This document shows, one piece after another, positions 1 through 8,289 of a stretch of 64,000 nt of DNA. Each line of letters opens with the position of its first letter. Position 1 is the first letter of the stretch. The notes beneath the pieces are model-generated. The model made no database searches. It saw nothing but the letters and a program-made list of their open reading frames with translations, and had not been told where the DNA came from. Source of the DNA: Gordonibacter sp034932485 (GTDB lineage: Bacteria > Actinomycetota > Coriobacteriia > Coriobacteriales > Eggerthellaceae); the NCBI GenBank assembly GCA_034932485.1, contig JAYFOQ010000023.1, forward strand, positions 54,402-118,401, given 5' to 3'. The position numbers were made by a program, and so were the translations under genes.

Positions 1-1573
1 TATCAGCAAGACATTCACCCACAAAGCACTCTGCTCGACGAAGAGCTTCCTGACACGCAGGCGTACACCACTCTTCATTCGAAGCAGCCTTCTGGGCAAA
101 CGATTCCAGCATCCAAGTAATCATGAGACAGAGAGCATCATTACTGGCACCCTTCGTGCAGAAATCAACCTCCTTACTTTTCTCGATCCACAAGGGATCA
201 TTAAGCATAACTAATTGAAATAAGGCTAGCGGACGCCAAAACGCTTCGTCTGAAGAAAACGTTTTCGCAGAGCTACCCTCTCCCGACACAACAGTAGTCC
301 GCCGCGCTACACGAGCAAGCTCCGCACACGCACGCGTTCGGACCGACCCACCGTCTCGCCGAATAAGCACAATTAGAGACAACGCTCGCACCCCATCGGG
401 TTCATTCAAATCGAACGCAATCCGACGTGCACGCCCCAAAGCAGCAGTATCATCTCCTAGTGCAATAAGTCGCATCATTTCCCCTGTCTCGACATGAGCG
501 TCCAAAGCCTTTGTCCCTAGCGAAGCACGCAGCTCATGGCTCGGTAAAATGCATGCTCGCTTCAGCAAAGAAAAGGAATGTGACGCAAGCCACGTCACAC
601 GAGCCTTGCGCGAGCAGAGCGCCTTCACGAGTCCGCAGGCTCGCCCCCCTTCCGAACGCGAGACCAAGGCATCCGCCCAGCGCCCTACCAAGGCATCGCG
701 TTGCTCAAAAAACGATCGTCGAGCAAACACATCCAACTTTGCTTCCAAGGCAACCGACAGTGTCGCTTCAGAGAATAAGGGGGTCTCAAAGCGCTCGCAT
801 CGCCGATCAATACCCAAATAGGGATAGTTAGTGGCAAGCATTGCAGCCAAATCGTCATCAAAGGGTCCGAAAACCGCAACATCCGACAAGGCACCCGCAC
901 TCAAGACCAACATGGTGGCAATAGCGAGCATTACATCGGAAGGCAATTCTTCACGCACAACCCCCGCAAGGAAAACCGCCTCTGCATTGAGCGTACCCCA
1001 GCACAATCCGGGAATGCGTCCCGAAACGGGAATGACTTCATTTGTTACACCTGCATCGTCCTCAAGAGGTTTCGCGGCAGCAAGCTCAGCATCGGTTAAC
1101 AACAGATCTGTCGCCGAAAGCTTCAGGCGATCTTGCTGTAGTGAAGCGAAGGCATCACACGACGGCGTGCAACAAACCAGTACCTCGCATTCACGAGCAA
1201 GTAGACTGTCAAGCGATGCCGAAAACAGTTCGGCTCGCGTTGCTTCTAGAGGTGGAATATCGTCGAATATAACAAGGAACGCCTTATCGTCGAGCCGAGA
1301 AAGCTCCGACGCAACGATGCCTCGATCGAGATCCCTCAGGAAACAGGGGCTACGACCATTGACCCAAAAGGTATGTTCGAAAGAAAACACCACCTGAGCG
1401 TATTCCATAGCTAATCCGCTTCTGCCAAACCCTTCAGGAGCAACAAGAAACCGGGAGACATGGCGCTCACGTAGTAAACGCGCAATAAGATCTGGCCTCG
1501 AATAGTGACGACGAGATGCCATATGGTTTGGACAGTGTCCATTGCAAGCTGATTTTGCTAAGAAACTAGCCAT
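1..1573 (-). CDS. STAND/MalT-like ATPase regulator, 3' truncated by window edge
   Basis: I translated the minus strand by hand. It is open from an ATG at 1573 to base 1 (524 codons, no stop), so the C-terminus lies outside the window. GAGGAG sits about 10 nt before the ATG. Residues about 44-56 (APEGFGRSGLA) align with the Walker A of MalT/LuxR-type STAND ATPases (APxGxGKT), but the lysine is Arg51. A Walker B-like FLVIFDD follows at 99-105. The rest is helical-looking, Ala/Leu/Arg-rich sequence, as expected of the ATPase and sensor part of a large transcriptional regulator. A C-terminal HTH, if present, would be beyond the edge. Ligand and targets are unknown. Ser-rich plus-strand reading frames over 511-1397 are its shadows. 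The family call is moderate; that the frame is real is likely. Confidence 0.6.
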   Translation of the reverse strand, partial: MASFLAKSACNGHCPNHMASRRHYSRPDLIARLLRERHVSRFLVAPEGFGRSGLAMEYAQVVFSFEHTFWVNGRSPCFLRDLDRGIVASELSRLDDKAFLVIFDDIPPLEATRAELFSASLDSLLARECEVLVCCTPSCDAFASLQQDRLKLSATDLLLTDAELAAAKPLEDDAGVTNEVIPVSGRIPGLCWGTLNAEAVFLAGVVREELPSDVMLAIATMLVLSAGALSDVAVFGPFDDDLAAMLATNYPYLGIDRRCERFETPLFSEATLSVALEAKLDVFARRSFFEQRDALVGRWADALVSRSEGGRACGLVKALCSRKARVTWLASHSFSLLKRACILPSHELRASLGTKALDAHVETGEMMRLIALGDDTAALGRARRIAFDLNEPDGVRALSLIVLIRRDGGSVRTRACAELARVARRTTVVSGEGSSAKTFSSDEAFWRPLALFQLVMLNDPLWIEKSKEVDFCTKGASNDALCLMITWMLESFAQKAASNEEWCTPACQEALRRAECFVGECLAD

Positions 1574-1762
1574 GGGGCAGCACTCCTCTCAAAGAGGAAG
1601 CGCAAGGCCCGGTAAAGATTTGATAATAATAGTTTTTAGGTCACCATAATGCAAGACCCTACATTCGTTCGCGCCCCTTACACCTTCGTCTTCGGGTCAA
1701 TGTTTGACAAAAGCTCGTGTACAATAAGGCATCAAACCGGTGCATAACAGAAGGGGTATGCC

Positions 1763-2764
1763 ATGTTTCAACCAGCCACGCTCGCCGACCTGCCCGCCTT
1801 TCACTGTGGCCATGCACAAGATTTACAAACAGGTACGGGATGTACGGTATTCGTGGCACCCGAGGGAGCAACCTGTGGAGTTGATGTACGAGGAGGAGGC
1901 CCCGCAACACGCGAGACAGACCTACTGCGCCCCGAAAACATGATTGAGTCTGTACACGCTGTTGTACTTTCAGGTGGCAGCGCGTTTGGCCTTGCAACAT
2001 CAACTGGCGTCATGGACGAACTCGCAACACGCGGTATTGGTTTTCCCGTCGGCGATGCACGCGTCCCCATTGTTGTCGGAGCTTGTCTATTCGATCTACT
2101 GGTTGGCAAGAATGCGCACCCCGATGCTGCATCAGGACAAGCAGCATGCGCCGCCGCATTTGATAAGACAACTACCACACCCCTCGCCGAAGGTAATGTT
2201 GGCGCTGGCTGCGGAGCAAGCGTCGGCAAACTTCTTGGACCCGATCGGGCCATGAAGTCTGGTTTAGGTGTCTATGGGCTGCGAATGGGCAATCTTGTGG
2301 TTTGCGCCGTCGTGGCCGTAAACGCACTGGGTAACGTATGCAACCAGCACGGCACCTGGATCGCCGGCAGCCGCGGAATAGACGGAAGCATTATGGACCC
2401 TCTTGCCGCATTCACTTTGATGGCAGAGCAGGGGGCCGCAGAAGCGCAAGGCGACCGCCAAGAAGGCCCCTGCGCTAATACCACCATCGGCATAGTACTA
2501 ACCAACGCCAAGATTACCAAGGCCCAAGCAACCAAAGTGTCCTCGACTGTTCACGACGCCTACGCACGAGCCATCAAACCGGTACACACCTCAAACGACG
2601 GCGACACCGTATTTACTTTTGCGTCGGGCGAAATATCTACTTCACCCGACGTCGTAGCGGTGTTAGGCACCGAAGCTATGCAGGGCGCCATCATAAGAGC
2701 GGTTCAACAGGCGGAAGCTGCCTATGGTCTTCCCGCAGCAAATGACCTTATCTCACCACGCTAG
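1763..2764 (+). CDS. P1-family (S58, DmpA-like) aminopeptidase
   Basis: A 333-residue protein of the P1/DmpA family of Ntn-fold aminopeptidases (L-aminopeptidase/D-esterase type). These precursors cleave themselves so that a Ser or Thr becomes the N-terminal nucleophile of the small subunit. The family core is visible: LSGGSAFGL at 69-77, GNVGAGCGASVG at 144-155, and CANTTIGIVLTNA at 237-249. The likely autocleavage point is Asn239-Thr240. Length is normal. The ATG follows AGAAGGGGT. No signal peptide is seen, so it is cytoplasmic. The next gene starts 7 nt after the stop, suggesting co-transcription. The peptide substrate cannot be read from the sequence. Confidence 0.87.
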   Translation: MFQPATLADLPAFHCGHAQDLQTGTGCTVFVAPEGATCGVDVRGGGPATRETDLLRPENMIESVHAVVLSGGSAFGLATSTGVMDELATRGIGFPVGDARVPIVVGACLFDLLVGKNAHPDAASGQAACAAAFDKTTTTPLAEGNVGAGCGASVGKLLGPDRAMKSGLGVYGLRMGNLVVCAVVAVNALGNVCNQHGTWIAGSRGIDGSIMDPLAAFTLMAEQGAAEAQGDRQEGPCANTTIGIVLTNAKITKAQATKVSSTVHDAYARAIKPVHTSNDGDTVFTFASGEISTSPDVVAVLGTEAMQGAIIRAVQQAEAAYGLPAANDLISPR

Positions 2765-2771
2765 GGGAGCC

Positions 2772-4064
2772 ATGGATACCACCAAACTAGGCAACCGCCT
2801 GCTGTTCGTCGTATCTGTTATCCTCACTGGTGCCGTAGCTGGCGCGTTCGTGTGGTTTCTTCTCTTTGTTATGAACAAAGGAATCACGTTTCTTTGGGTA
2901 ATGCTTCCCTCGCACTTCGGCCCCTTCTTCCCTCTGTTAGCCTGCATTGTAGGCGGAGTGATTATCGGGCTGTATGAAAAAAAGTTTGGCCCTTATCCCG
3001 AAGACTTGAACGAGGTTATGGCCAAGGTAAAAAAGAACGGGCGTTACGACTACGATAAGCTGGGCGTTATGTCGATCGCTGCCCTACTACCCTTGTTCTT
3101 TGGTGGGTCCATCGGTCCTGAGGCGGGACTCACCGGGGCCATTGCTGGAATCTGCACGTGGGTGGGCGACCGCATGAAGCGTTTTGGGGCCGACTTTAAG
3201 CAGCTCACGTCAGTGGGCACCATGGCGGCACTCTCGGCCATCTTTACCGCCCCTCTCTTTGGGTTCGCGGCACCACTCGTGGACGAAGGGGGCAAAGACG
3301 GCGACACTATCAAACTCCCCAAATCATCGAAGCTCGTAGTATATCTATGTGCTATTGCGGGAGCCCTTGCCGCCTTCATGCTCCTTGGCAAACTGTTTGG
3401 TGGAGGGATGTCGCTTCCCCACTTTTCAGACATTGAGGTGGGTACCCTTGAACTAGCCTGGCTTATTCCCCTTGCTTTAGTGGGAGCAGTTGGCGGATGG
3501 CTGTACTGCGTGTTCGACGGCTTGCTGGCAAAGGCCTCTGACAAAATAGGCAATCGACCAGTGACCAAATCCGTAATCGCTGGCATCGTCTTGGCTATTT
3601 GTGGCATCCTACTGCCCTTCACCATGTTTGCGGGAGAAGTGCAAGCCGAAGAACTTGGCGAGGTTTGGACAACCATGAGCGCACTGGCTCTTATTGCCAC
3701 CGGGTTGGTAAAAGTATTTGTTACCCCACTCTGTATTCGTTTTGGCTGGCGCGGTGGGCACTTCTTCCCCGTTATTTTTGCGGGCATCTCCCTCGGATAC
3801 GGCATGGCTATGCTCACCGGCGCCGACCCAGTGTTCTGTCTCTGCGCCTGCACTGCGGCCCTTGTTGGCGGCGTTATGCGCCAACCTCTCATGGCCGTAC
3901 TCTTGCTATTTTTATGCTTCCCCGTAAAGGGCGTCGTGGTTATGTTGGTAGCCGCTGCCATTGGCTCAGTTATCCCCCTGCCAAAAGCTTTCCAAAAAGC
4001 TAAACCTGATGGCAGCAAAAACAAAGCCCCCGAAACGTTCGAGGGCCCTAAAGCTGTGCAATGA
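2772..4064 (+). CDS. ClC-type chloride channel/antiporter family membrane protein
   Basis: About 430 residues with roughly ten hydrophobic segments. GGSIGPEAGLTG near residue 110 matches the ClC GxxGPE ion-binding loop, and GGHFFPVIFAG near 335 matches the GxFxP-type loop. The classical GSGIP motif and cytoplasmic CBS domains are not obvious, so this is a compact, divergent member. Transport of chloride or another small anion across the inner membrane is expected; whether channel or proton exchanger is open. I chose ATG 2772, preceded by AGGGGAG at good spacing. An in-frame ATG at 2724 would overlap the upstream peptidase by 41 nt. The C-terminus is Lys/Pro-rich and charged. Confidence 0.75.
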   Translation: MDTTKLGNRLLFVVSVILTGAVAGAFVWFLLFVMNKGITFLWVMLPSHFGPFFPLLACIVGGVIIGLYEKKFGPYPEDLNEVMAKVKKNGRYDYDKLGVMSIAALLPLFFGGSIGPEAGLTGAIAGICTWVGDRMKRFGADFKQLTSVGTMAALSAIFTAPLFGFAAPLVDEGGKDGDTIKLPKSSKLVVYLCAIAGALAAFMLLGKLFGGGMSLPHFSDIEVGTLELAWLIPLALVGAVGGWLYCVFDGLLAKASDKIGNRPVTKSVIAGIVLAICGILLPFTMFAGEVQAEELGEVWTTMSALALIATGLVKVFVTPLCIRFGWRGGHFFPVIFAGISLGYGMAMLTGADPVFCLCACTAALVGGVMRQPLMAVLLLFLCFPVKGVVVMLVAAAIGSVIPLPKAFQKAKPDGSKNKAPETFEGPKAVQ

Positions 4065-4079
4065 AAGCAAGCAGAAAGG

Positions 4080-4517
4080 TTACTCTTTCCCCAGCAGTTT
4101 AGCGATGCGGTCAGAATATTCGAGCTCGGTGAGCCCGGCTTCCTTCGCGAGATCAAGCACTGGTGCATCGTTCCACAGCGCCTCAAGACGGTAGTATTCG
4201 CGTGTTTCAGGCTGGAACACATGCACCACGAAATCGCCGTAATCCAAAAGTGACCAGCTGCCATCCTGTGTACCCTCACGATGAATCGGCTTAGCACCAG
4301 CTTGCTTACGCTCTGCCTCTTCAATTTCGTCAACAATTGCATCGACCTGACGGTTGTTCGCCGCCGTTGCGATAACAAAATAATCGGTAACCCCAATGAG
4401 GTCGCGTACTTCTTGCACCATAATATCGGTAGCCTTTTTCTCGTCAGCTGCCCGTGCCGCAATAAGCGCACGTTCCTTCGACGTAATAGCGGCTGGGTTA
4501 TTGATGGTTTCGCTCAC
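4080..4517 (-). CDS. rsfS: Ribosomal silencing factor RsfS (Iojap/DUF143)
   Basis: A 145-residue RsfS/Iojap protein. It binds ribosomal protein L14 and blocks subunit joining in starved cells. The family block is clear: VRDLIGVTDYFVIATAAN near 36-53, then GSWSLLDYGDFVVHVFQPETREYY, the most conserved stretch. The GTG start at 4517 overlaps the stop of the upstream nadD-yqeK gene (GTGA) and has GAGGAG about 9 nt before it. A longer in-frame start at 4580 would read 21 atypical residues and was rejected. It is the last gene of the obgE-proB-proA-nadD-rsfS operon, tying it to ribosome maturation (ObgE) and NAD synthesis. Confidence 0.93.
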   Translation of the reverse strand: MSETINNPAAITSKERALIAARAADEKKATDIMVQEVRDLIGVTDYFVIATAANNRQVDAIVDEIEEAERKQAGAKPIHREGTQDGSWSLLDYGDFVVHVFQPETREYYRLEALWNDAPVLDLAKEAGLTELEYSDRIAKLLGKE

Positions 4518-5845
4518 AGTGTTCCTCTCCTCGGTTCTTTGCCTGCCGCTTCGCGCGAACGGGCGATATAGTAATTCCAAATAGCAATGGTTTGGGGGTG
4601 AATACGCTTGCGTCGCTCAACCAGATTTAGCAACACATGCCGAAATGTCGTCACGTACAACTCTTCTAGGGCGACCTCTCCCGCTAGGTTACGGATAGAA
4701 CCCAATCCATGATAGTCTCGACCTGGCTCAAGTGCATCAGCAATGTAGACAACCATATCAAGATCGCTCATATCCACCGCACCCGCCGTATGTCGCTCAA
4801 TAGACTGCACAACATCACGCGGCAAAGACGGGAACTTCTCGGCTAAAGCAACAGCTGCTGTTGGACCATGCAACAACTGAGGCATATTCTCAAATACAAA
4901 GGGTTCAACCAACAAGCCCAGTTCCTCCACACGCCGACGGATACCTGCATCATCGTAGTTCTTATCCCAGTCGTGAAGTAGCCCCGCAAGACGCGCTTTA
5001 CGCTCATCAACCTGATAAAGACGCGCTAAGTTCTGGGCTGTTTTTGCCACACCTTGCGAATGCTCAAAACGACCGTGTCCGAGACGCTGCGCCAGATCAG
5101 CTGAGCGCGCTTCAAAAAACGCATCCGAAAGAACATCCTCTTTATCGTGCATCCGCTTTATCTTATCGACCACTGCGTCCCCCCTCTCAGAATTGTTTTC
5201 TCGGTATAATCCGTGCTTGCGCACATAATCATACACGCCCTGCATAGTCAAATAGCGAATCGACCGCCCTTCGGCTACGCGACTGCGCAAATCACTTGAC
5301 GAAATAGCAAGCGCGGTAACCTCCAAATACGATACATCGAAGCTACCCTGTTCCTCAATTTCCCGCATACGCTCTTTAGTGAGCGCATAACCCGGACGGG
5401 TAACTGCAATAAGGTGTGCCAAATCAGCGATAGCTGCGCTTTCACGCCACTTCACGATAGAGGCGACAGCATCAGCACCGGTAATAAAGAACAACGCCAC
5501 ATTACTTGGATAATAAGCACGCAACTCGCGCAGAGTGTCAACCGTATAGGTATCACCACCCCGCTCAATTTCCAACGCACTTACGTCGAAAGCCGGATTG
5601 CTTGCCACCGACAAACGACACATTGCCAAACGATCCTGAGCCGGCGTAACAATCCTCTCTTTTTTAAATACGGGAACGCCGGCGGGTATGAACACAACAG
5701 CATCGAGCCCATATGCCTCACGTGCCTGCTCGGCACAAGCAAGATGACCAATATGTACCGGATCGAAGGTACCGCCCATAATACCTAGGCGACGTGGAGC
5801 CCCATCAAACCCTAAACTATCGAACCTATCGCAGATGTGAGCCAT
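4514..5845 (-). CDS. nadD: NadD-YqeK fusion: nicotinate-nucleotide adenylyltransferase plus HD hydrolase
   Basis: One 443-residue chain holds two enzymes that are usually separate neighbours. Residues about 20-225 are NadD, which adenylylates nicotinate mononucleotide in NAD synthesis. GGTFDPVHIGHL carries the nucleotidyltransferase T/HxGH signature, and ISSSDLRSRVAEGRSIRYL is the ISST/S-type C-terminal motif. Residues about 245-430 are a YqeK-type HD domain: HSQGVAKTA, LLHDWDKN with the HD pair, HGPTAAV, and IADALEPGR near the end. YqeK proteins hydrolyse diadenosine tetraphosphate symmetrically. A short acidic/basic linker joins them with no stop or frameshift. ATG 5845 overlaps the proA stop as TGATG, so translation is probably coupled; the TTG just upstream is not needed. 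Confidence 0.9.
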   Translation of the reverse strand: MAHICDRFDSLGFDGAPRRLGIMGGTFDPVHIGHLACAEQAREAYGLDAVVFIPAGVPVFKKERIVTPAQDRLAMCRLSVASNPAFDVSALEIERGGDTYTVDTLRELRAYYPSNVALFFITGADAVASIVKWRESAAIADLAHLIAVTRPGYALTKERMREIEEQGSFDVSYLEVTALAISSSDLRSRVAEGRSIRYLTMQGVYDYVRKHGLYRENNSERGDAVVDKIKRMHDKEDVLSDAFFEARSADLAQRLGHGRFEHSQGVAKTAQNLARLYQVDERKARLAGLLHDWDKNYDDAGIRRRVEELGLLVEPFVFENMPQLLHGPTAAVALAEKFPSLPRDVVQSIERHTAGAVDMSDLDMVVYIADALEPGRDYHGLGSIRNLAGEVALEELYVTTFRHVLLNLVERRKRIHPQTIAIWNYYIARSREAAGKEPRRGTL

Positions 5846-7122
5846 CAAGCTCGCACCTGTCCCTCACCGCGTAACACATACTTGTATGAGGTGAGCGCCG
5901 CAAGCGCAAAGGGACCACGCGCGTGCAGTTTCTGCGTGGAGATGCCAATTTCGGCGCCCAACCCAAACTGCGCCCCGTCGGTAAACGCCGTTGAAGCGTT
6001 CGAATACACCGCCGCCGCATCGACGCGCGCCAAGAAAGCCTCAATAGCCGGCTCTTCTTCGGCTACAATAGCTTCTGAATGCTTGGTCCCGTAATAATTC
6101 ACCCGGTCGATAGCCTCATCAATACCAGATACTACACATACCGCCAATTCAGGCCCAAGATATTCAGTATACCAATCATCCTCGCAAGCCGGGATGGTAT
6201 CAATATTGTAAGCAGTAGCAACAGCACACGCTCGCTCATCAGCATGCAGCAGCACACCCTGCTCGCGTAGATCTGCCAAAACAACCGGTAAAAACTCATC
6301 CGCAACATCTTCATCAACAAGCAACGTCTCGGCAGCATTACACACACCATAGCGACGGCACTTCGCATTTACGACAATAGCACGTGCCTTCTCCTTATCA
6401 GCTGAAGCATGCACATATATATGACAGTTGCCTGTACCCGTTTCAATAACCGGCACTTTCGCATACTCGACACAATGCCGAATAAGACCCGCTCCACCCC
6501 GCGGGATTAGCACATCTACCGTGCCGTGCAATGCCATAAGTTCATCGGTAGCTGCGCGATCGATAGAAGTAACCGCACCGATGCATCCCTGAGGCATACC
6601 AGCGTCAATCGCGGCCTCATGCAGTACCCGCGATACAATTTCATTAGACTCTGCAGCTAGGCTACCACCCCTCAAAACGGCAGCGTTACCCGACTTCAGG
6701 CAAATACCCGCCGCATCAGCGGTAACGTTAGGACGCGCTTCGTATACAACCGCAACAACGCCAAGCGGCACACTTACGCGCGTAAGTTCGATACCACTTT
6801 CTATTGTACGCTTCTCTTGCACCTGGCCCAACGGATCAGAAATTGCAGCTAGATCTTCAAGAGCAGCCGCCATGGCCTCAATGCGACTTTCGTCCAGCAT
6901 AAGTCGGTCAAGAAGACTTGTGCGGGTACCCGCAACACGTGCAGCTTCCATATCGTGCTCGTTTGCCAGCATAATGTCGTCAGTGTGGGTACGTAGAGCA
7001 TCAGCCATAGCGCACAAAGCAGCGTTGCGCTGGGCGTCGGTCGTTTGAGCAAGCGCAGAACTGGCCGCTTTCGCCGCCTCAGCGATACGCCGCACGTCTA
7101 TTTTCACCTGATCGTCGGCCAT
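5845..7122 (-). CDS. proA: Gamma-glutamyl phosphate reductase
   Basis: 425 residues, normal ProA length. It reduces gamma-glutamyl phosphate to glutamate semialdehyde with NADPH, the second step of proline synthesis. The aldehyde-dehydrogenase-like catalytic segment KCRRYGVCNAAETLLVDE is present with its cysteine, as are VIPRGGAGLI and the VYEARPNVT block. ATG 7122 is preceded by GAAGGGAAGG. It lies 12 nt downstream of proB and overlaps nadD by one base, so it is inside a tight operon. Catalytic residues appear intact. Confidence 0.96.
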   Translation of the reverse strand: MADDQVKIDVRRIAEAAKAASSALAQTTDAQRNAALCAMADALRTHTDDIMLANEHDMEAARVAGTRTSLLDRLMLDESRIEAMAAALEDLAAISDPLGQVQEKRTIESGIELTRVSVPLGVVAVVYEARPNVTADAAGICLKSGNAAVLRGGSLAAESNEIVSRVLHEAAIDAGMPQGCIGAVTSIDRAATDELMALHGTVDVLIPRGGAGLIRHCVEYAKVPVIETGTGNCHIYVHASADKEKARAIVVNAKCRRYGVCNAAETLLVDEDVADEFLPVVLADLREQGVLLHADERACAVATAYNIDTIPACEDDWYTEYLGPELAVCVVSGIDEAIDRVNYYGTKHSEAIVAEEEPAIEAFLARVDAAAVYSNASTAFTDGAQFGLGAEIGISTQKLHARGPFALAALTSYKYVLRGEGQVRA

Positions 7123-7134
7123 AGCCTTCCCTTC

Positions 7135-8289
7135 TTACTCGAAAACTACCAATTCGTCGCGATGGACAAGTGCCTTATCTGCCAAATTGGCAAGCAAACG
7201 ATTTGCACGCAGCGCCTCACGCGAGTGCCCAACCGCAAGCACAACCTCATCACTCGAAGAAGACACACGACCACGCGCAAACAAATGACCTTCCGTGTCC
7301 TTAATGTCCACGATATCACCTTCGTCAAAGCGTCCTTCAACAGCCGCAACACCCACCGTTAGAAGCGAACTTCCCCGGTCAATGAGTGCCGCCTTCGCGC
7401 CCTTATCCACCACAAGTGAACCACGCACCGCATCGCCCAATGCAATCCAAAGCTTCTTCGGCGTAATCTCGTGCGGCTTGCGAGCAGCCACAAAACGCGT
7501 GCCAACATCTTGGCCATCTGCCGCATCAACAACGGCATCGATGCGTCGACCGTGGCATATAACCAAGGGGATACCAGCCACCATAAGCACACGAGCTGCC
7601 TTGATCTTTGTGATCATACCACCCGATCCAATGGTTGATCCTGCGCCACCCGCCACCGCAAGAATATCCGGACCTATTGCATCGACTCGACCGATAAGCT
7701 GAGCGTCGGGGTTTTGGTGGGGGTTATCGTCATAGAGCCCTTCAATATCAGAGAGGATAACCATCAAATCGGCTTCAATGAGACAAGCCACCAACGCCGC
7801 CAGCGTATCGTTGTCACCAAAGCGGATTTGCTCTACCGAAATGGTGTCATTTTCATTGACAATAGGCACCACACCCAGCTCCAACAGACGCGTAAGCGTA
7901 TCACGCGCATGGAGATACGCACGACGATCGGCTGTATCGCGGCGCGTAAGCAACACAACCGACGTCGTAATACCGTGTTCAGCAAATGCGTCGGCATAGG
8001 CCGTAGAAAGCACACCCTGACCCACCGAAGCAGCCGCCTGCAAGCTGGGCATATCATGTGGACGCTTATCAATTCCCAGCGCTTCAAGCCCACAGGCGAT
8101 GGCCGCAGACGTAACAATAACCGGCTGCCAGCCAGCTGCCTTTACCCGAGCAACCTGATCGGCAATCCGACCAAGATAAGCATAATCAACCTTGCTCTCC
8201 GATGTGGTGAGCGTAGATGATCCTATCTTTATAACCAGGCGACGCCCGGGTGCGCCCTGGGCGCACCCAACACGGGAACCCTCGTTCAT
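7135..8289 (-). CDS. proB: Glutamate 5-kinase with PUA domain
   Basis: 384 residues. The N-terminal amino-acid kinase domain (VIKIGSSTLT near 20, VNENDTISVEQIRFGDND near 148-165, GSGGMITKIKAA) phosphorylates glutamate. A C-terminal PUA domain follows from about 278 (PKKLWIALGD through VSSSSDEVVLAVGHS). This is the full-length ProB form that is normally feedback-inhibited by proline. ATG 8289 overlaps the obgE stop in a TGATG; the GTG one codon upstream is less likely. It pairs with proA immediately downstream, completing glutamate to glutamate-semialdehyde. Confidence 0.96.
   Translation of the reverse strand: MNEGSRVGCAQGAPGRRLVIKIGSSTLTTSESKVDYAYLGRIADQVARVKAAGWQPVIVTSAAIACGLEALGIDKRPHDMPSLQAAASVGQGVLSTAYADAFAEHGITTSVVLLTRRDTADRRAYLHARDTLTRLLELGVVPIVNENDTISVEQIRFGDNDTLAALVACLIEADLMVILSDIEGLYDDNPHQNPDAQLIGRVDAIGPDILAVAGGAGSTIGSGGMITKIKAARVLMVAGIPLVICHGRRIDAVVDAADGQDVGTRFVAARKPHEITPKKLWIALGDAVRGSLVVDKGAKAALIDRGSSLLTVGVAAVEGRFDEGDIVDIKDTEGHLFARGRVSSSSDEVVLAVGHSREALRANRLLANLADKALVHRDELVVFE

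Noticed and set aside
511..1397. Plus-strand open frames (up to 188 residues, Ser-rich)
   Set aside because: They are antisense to the 1-1573 minus-strand frame, which has a good start site and ATPase motifs. The Ser/Arg-rich composition is typical of shadow frames.
1704..1725. TTGACA and TACAAT before the P1 peptidase as a promoter
   Set aside because: The spacing is only 10 nt, too short for sigma-70 type recognition.
3050..4471. 473-residue minus-strand open frame
   Set aside because: It lies antisense to the ClC-like gene and across rsfS, is rich in Ser, Pro and Arg, and has no domain or ribosome site.
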